Positions 12,595 to 13,682 of a stretch of 13,682 nucleotides of DNA are shown in pieces (the first letter of the stretch is position 1; every line of letters starts with the position of its first letter). The stretch covers positions 1-13,682 of the forward strand of contig JANXQZ010000358.1 of assembly GCA_025353235.1 (NCBI GenBank), written 5' to 3'. The stretch is from Bryobacterales bacterium. Lineage in GTDB: Bacteria > Acidobacteriota > Terriglobia > Bryobacterales > Bryobacteraceae. The notes under the pieces were generated by a model. It did not search any database and had not been told where the DNA came from. It saw nothing but the letters and a program-made list of their open reading frames with translations. The translations under genes and the position numbers were made by a program.

Positions 12595-12855
12595 GGTACT
12601 GATCACGGATGAGGCTTTCGCCGATCTCGATTCGATCACAGCTTCATCAAGCGTGCATCCAGTGTCGACGTGGCTCGAAGGTGGTTTACGTCCATCATCC
12701 GCACCATTGAGAGTCTTAAAGAGATGCCCGCACGTTGTCCGCTCACTCCTGCCTTCAAGGACTGGCGCGACGCTGGGGTGCCGCTCTTGTGGGAGTTACC
12801 CTTTCGTAGTTGGTTCGGCGGTTCGGAGGCTGGCAAGCATCTGCTTCAGAGCTGA
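12584..12855 (+). pseudogene. ParE/RelE-family toxin, frameshifted and 3'-damaged
   Basis: ATG 12584 reads 'MAFEVLITDEAFADLDSI', the start of a ParE/RelE toxin. The frame then drifts into an unrelated sequence. The proper continuation, 'SFIKRASSVDVARRWFTSII' followed by RTIESLKEMPARCPLTPAF, lies in the next frame, which fits loss of one base at about 12637-12642. The expected C-terminal strands ('RELxxGxYRVxY') are not clean in either frame: 'RSCGSYPFVV' appears back in the first frame, so a second shift is likely. The 3' part overlaps the end of the convergent TPR gene. Probably inactive. Confidence 0.7.
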
Positions 12856-13682
12856 CAACGTGGGCTGCTCGTAGGGCTGCAGGCGACCAGCCTGGTCCAG
12901 GTCGGTTAGGATGCGCAACGCTCGTTCGAGAGAGAGTTCATCACCTGTCCGCGCGAGCGATTTTGCGAGATCGATGGCGTAGTCGGCGCGGTCCGGTTCC
13001 TGGGCGGCGAGCCGCTCGGCGATATCGAGCGACTTTTGGAAGAACTGGCGGGCGCTTTCGCCTTGGCCGAGAGCGCTGAGCAGATCGCCCATCTTGTTGT
13101 AGGAGACGGAGAGGTCGCGCAGGTAGTCGGCGCGGTCCGGTTCCCGCGCGGCAAGCCGCTCGAAACCACTCACCAGGACGTGATACCGCTTCAAGGCCAA
13201 ACCAGTTAGGCCCAGCGAGCTCAGTCCATCGCCTTCAGTTCCGATGAAATTTATTTTGTCTGATCGACTTGACGGCAGCGCATCTCCGACCTCTCGCGCC
13301 AGCTCCGTCCAGACGGATGCCTGGCCATAATTCTGAACGAATTTGATCACTGACCACGCAAGACCGACTCCGCGATCCCAATCGGCTCCGGCGAAATATA
13401 ATCGCATCGCCGCGACAGCGTCATCGAGATTGCGTTTGCCATTCACACGCCTGGCATCGAGGTACTCTCCTGCTCCCACGCAATACGAACGGTACAAACC
13501 CCCGCCCATGTGCAACTTCAGCGACTCGGCGGTCCAGCGGTGAACGAAGACTTCCCCGTCGCCTATGGGGGTCAACAGCGAGCTAGCGGTCAGCCGATCC
13601 ACGATCTCGATGTCGACGGCCACCGCCTCAGCCGACACCGGCATCGGATACACAGAGGCTTGCCACAGCACTTCCAAGTCGC
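12796..13682 (-). CDS. TPR protein, C-terminal part (start outside window)
   Basis: About 295 residues; the frame is open to the window edge, so the N-terminus is missing and the TTG at 13677 is not taken as a start. The first part, 'LTASSLLTPIGDGEVFVHRW' then TAESL, resembles the region after the ATPase in STAND/AAA-TPR proteins. Two degenerate 48-residue TPR-type repeats follow: 'FERLAAREPDRADYLRDLSV' and 'AERLAAQEPDRADYAIDLAK', with 'YNKMGDLLSALGQGESARQF' between. The repeats show at DNA level as a 22-bp direct repeat (12979-13000 and 13123-13144). It probably served as a protein-binding sensor part. The catalytic or effector domain, if any, lies beyond the window. Confidence 0.7.
   Translation of the reverse strand, partial: DLEVLWQASVYPMPVSAEAVAVDIEIVDRLTASSLLTPIGDGEVFVHRWTAESLKLHMGGGLYRSYCVGAGEYLDARRVNGKRNLDDAVAAMRLYFAGADWDRGVGLAWSVIKFVQNYGQASVWTELAREVGDALPSSRSDKINFIGTEGDGLSSLGLTGLALKRYHVLVSGFERLAAREPDRADYLRDLSVSYNKMGDLLSALGQGESARQFFQKSLDIAERLAAQEPDRADYAIDLAKSLARTGDELSLERALRILTDLDQAGRLQPYEQPTLSALKQMLASLRTAEPTTKG

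Noticed and set aside
12584..12855. programmed ribosomal frameshift in the toxin
   Set aside because: No slippery run is present at the frame change (about 12637-12642), and the C-terminal part is also damaged, so decay or sequence error is simpler.

Overview
The window (about 13.7 kb, fairly GC-rich) looks like ordinary chromosome of a soil-type Acidobacteriota, probably Solibacter/Bryobacter-like. That placement is an inference. It rests on four copies of a twin-hairpin intergenic element whose translation reads like 'GQAILPAAGFQPA', on the mix of families (Uma2, DUF3224, DinB, lone ABC exporters, LPGE-type hypotheticals), and on recall rather than on a search.

Left part, + strand: the 3' end of truA; a 500-bp gene-poor stretch with two twin-hairpin elements and the scrambled remains of a Uma2 gene; a DUF3224 protein; a DinB-family protein; and a complete ABC exporter half-transporter. 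Middle part, - strand, from right to left: argF, a repeat-built ORF, argH, argR, a glycosyltransferase-like protein, a membrane-anchored coiled-coil protein, an ECF sigma factor, its anti-sigma factor, a Spy/CpxP-like periplasmic protein, then a two-gene unit of unknown function (398 aa helical protein with two hydrophobic blocks, and an 85 aa partner) that meets the ABC gene tail to tail. Right part: a 180 aa acidobacterial hypothetical (-), a Phd/YefM antitoxin (+) with a frameshifted ParE/RelE toxin, and the C-terminus of a TPR protein running off the window (-).

The arginine genes form a self-regulating unit. A perfect palindromic ARG box plus a degenerate second one, 20 bp centre to centre, overlap a plausible argF promoter, and argR is the last gene of the operon. 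The most unusual structure lies between argF and argH: a 12-bp tandem repeat (21 clean units) followed by a twin-hairpin element. Together they form one open frame whose ATG overlaps the argF stop (ATGA) and whose TGA overlaps the argH start (ATGA). argH/argR has the same overlap, so argF-ORF-argH-argR is an unbroken chain of ATGA junctions. The two outer junctions share the 5-mer CATGA, so the segment could be either an insertion with a 5-bp target duplication into an older argF/argH overlap, or a maintained translational bridge.

The sigma/anti-sigma/Spy genes are also tightly overlapped and look like an envelope-stress module. The rest shows turnover at the edges: a broken Uma2 gene, a broken toxin, and a TPR gene running into the toxin remnant.
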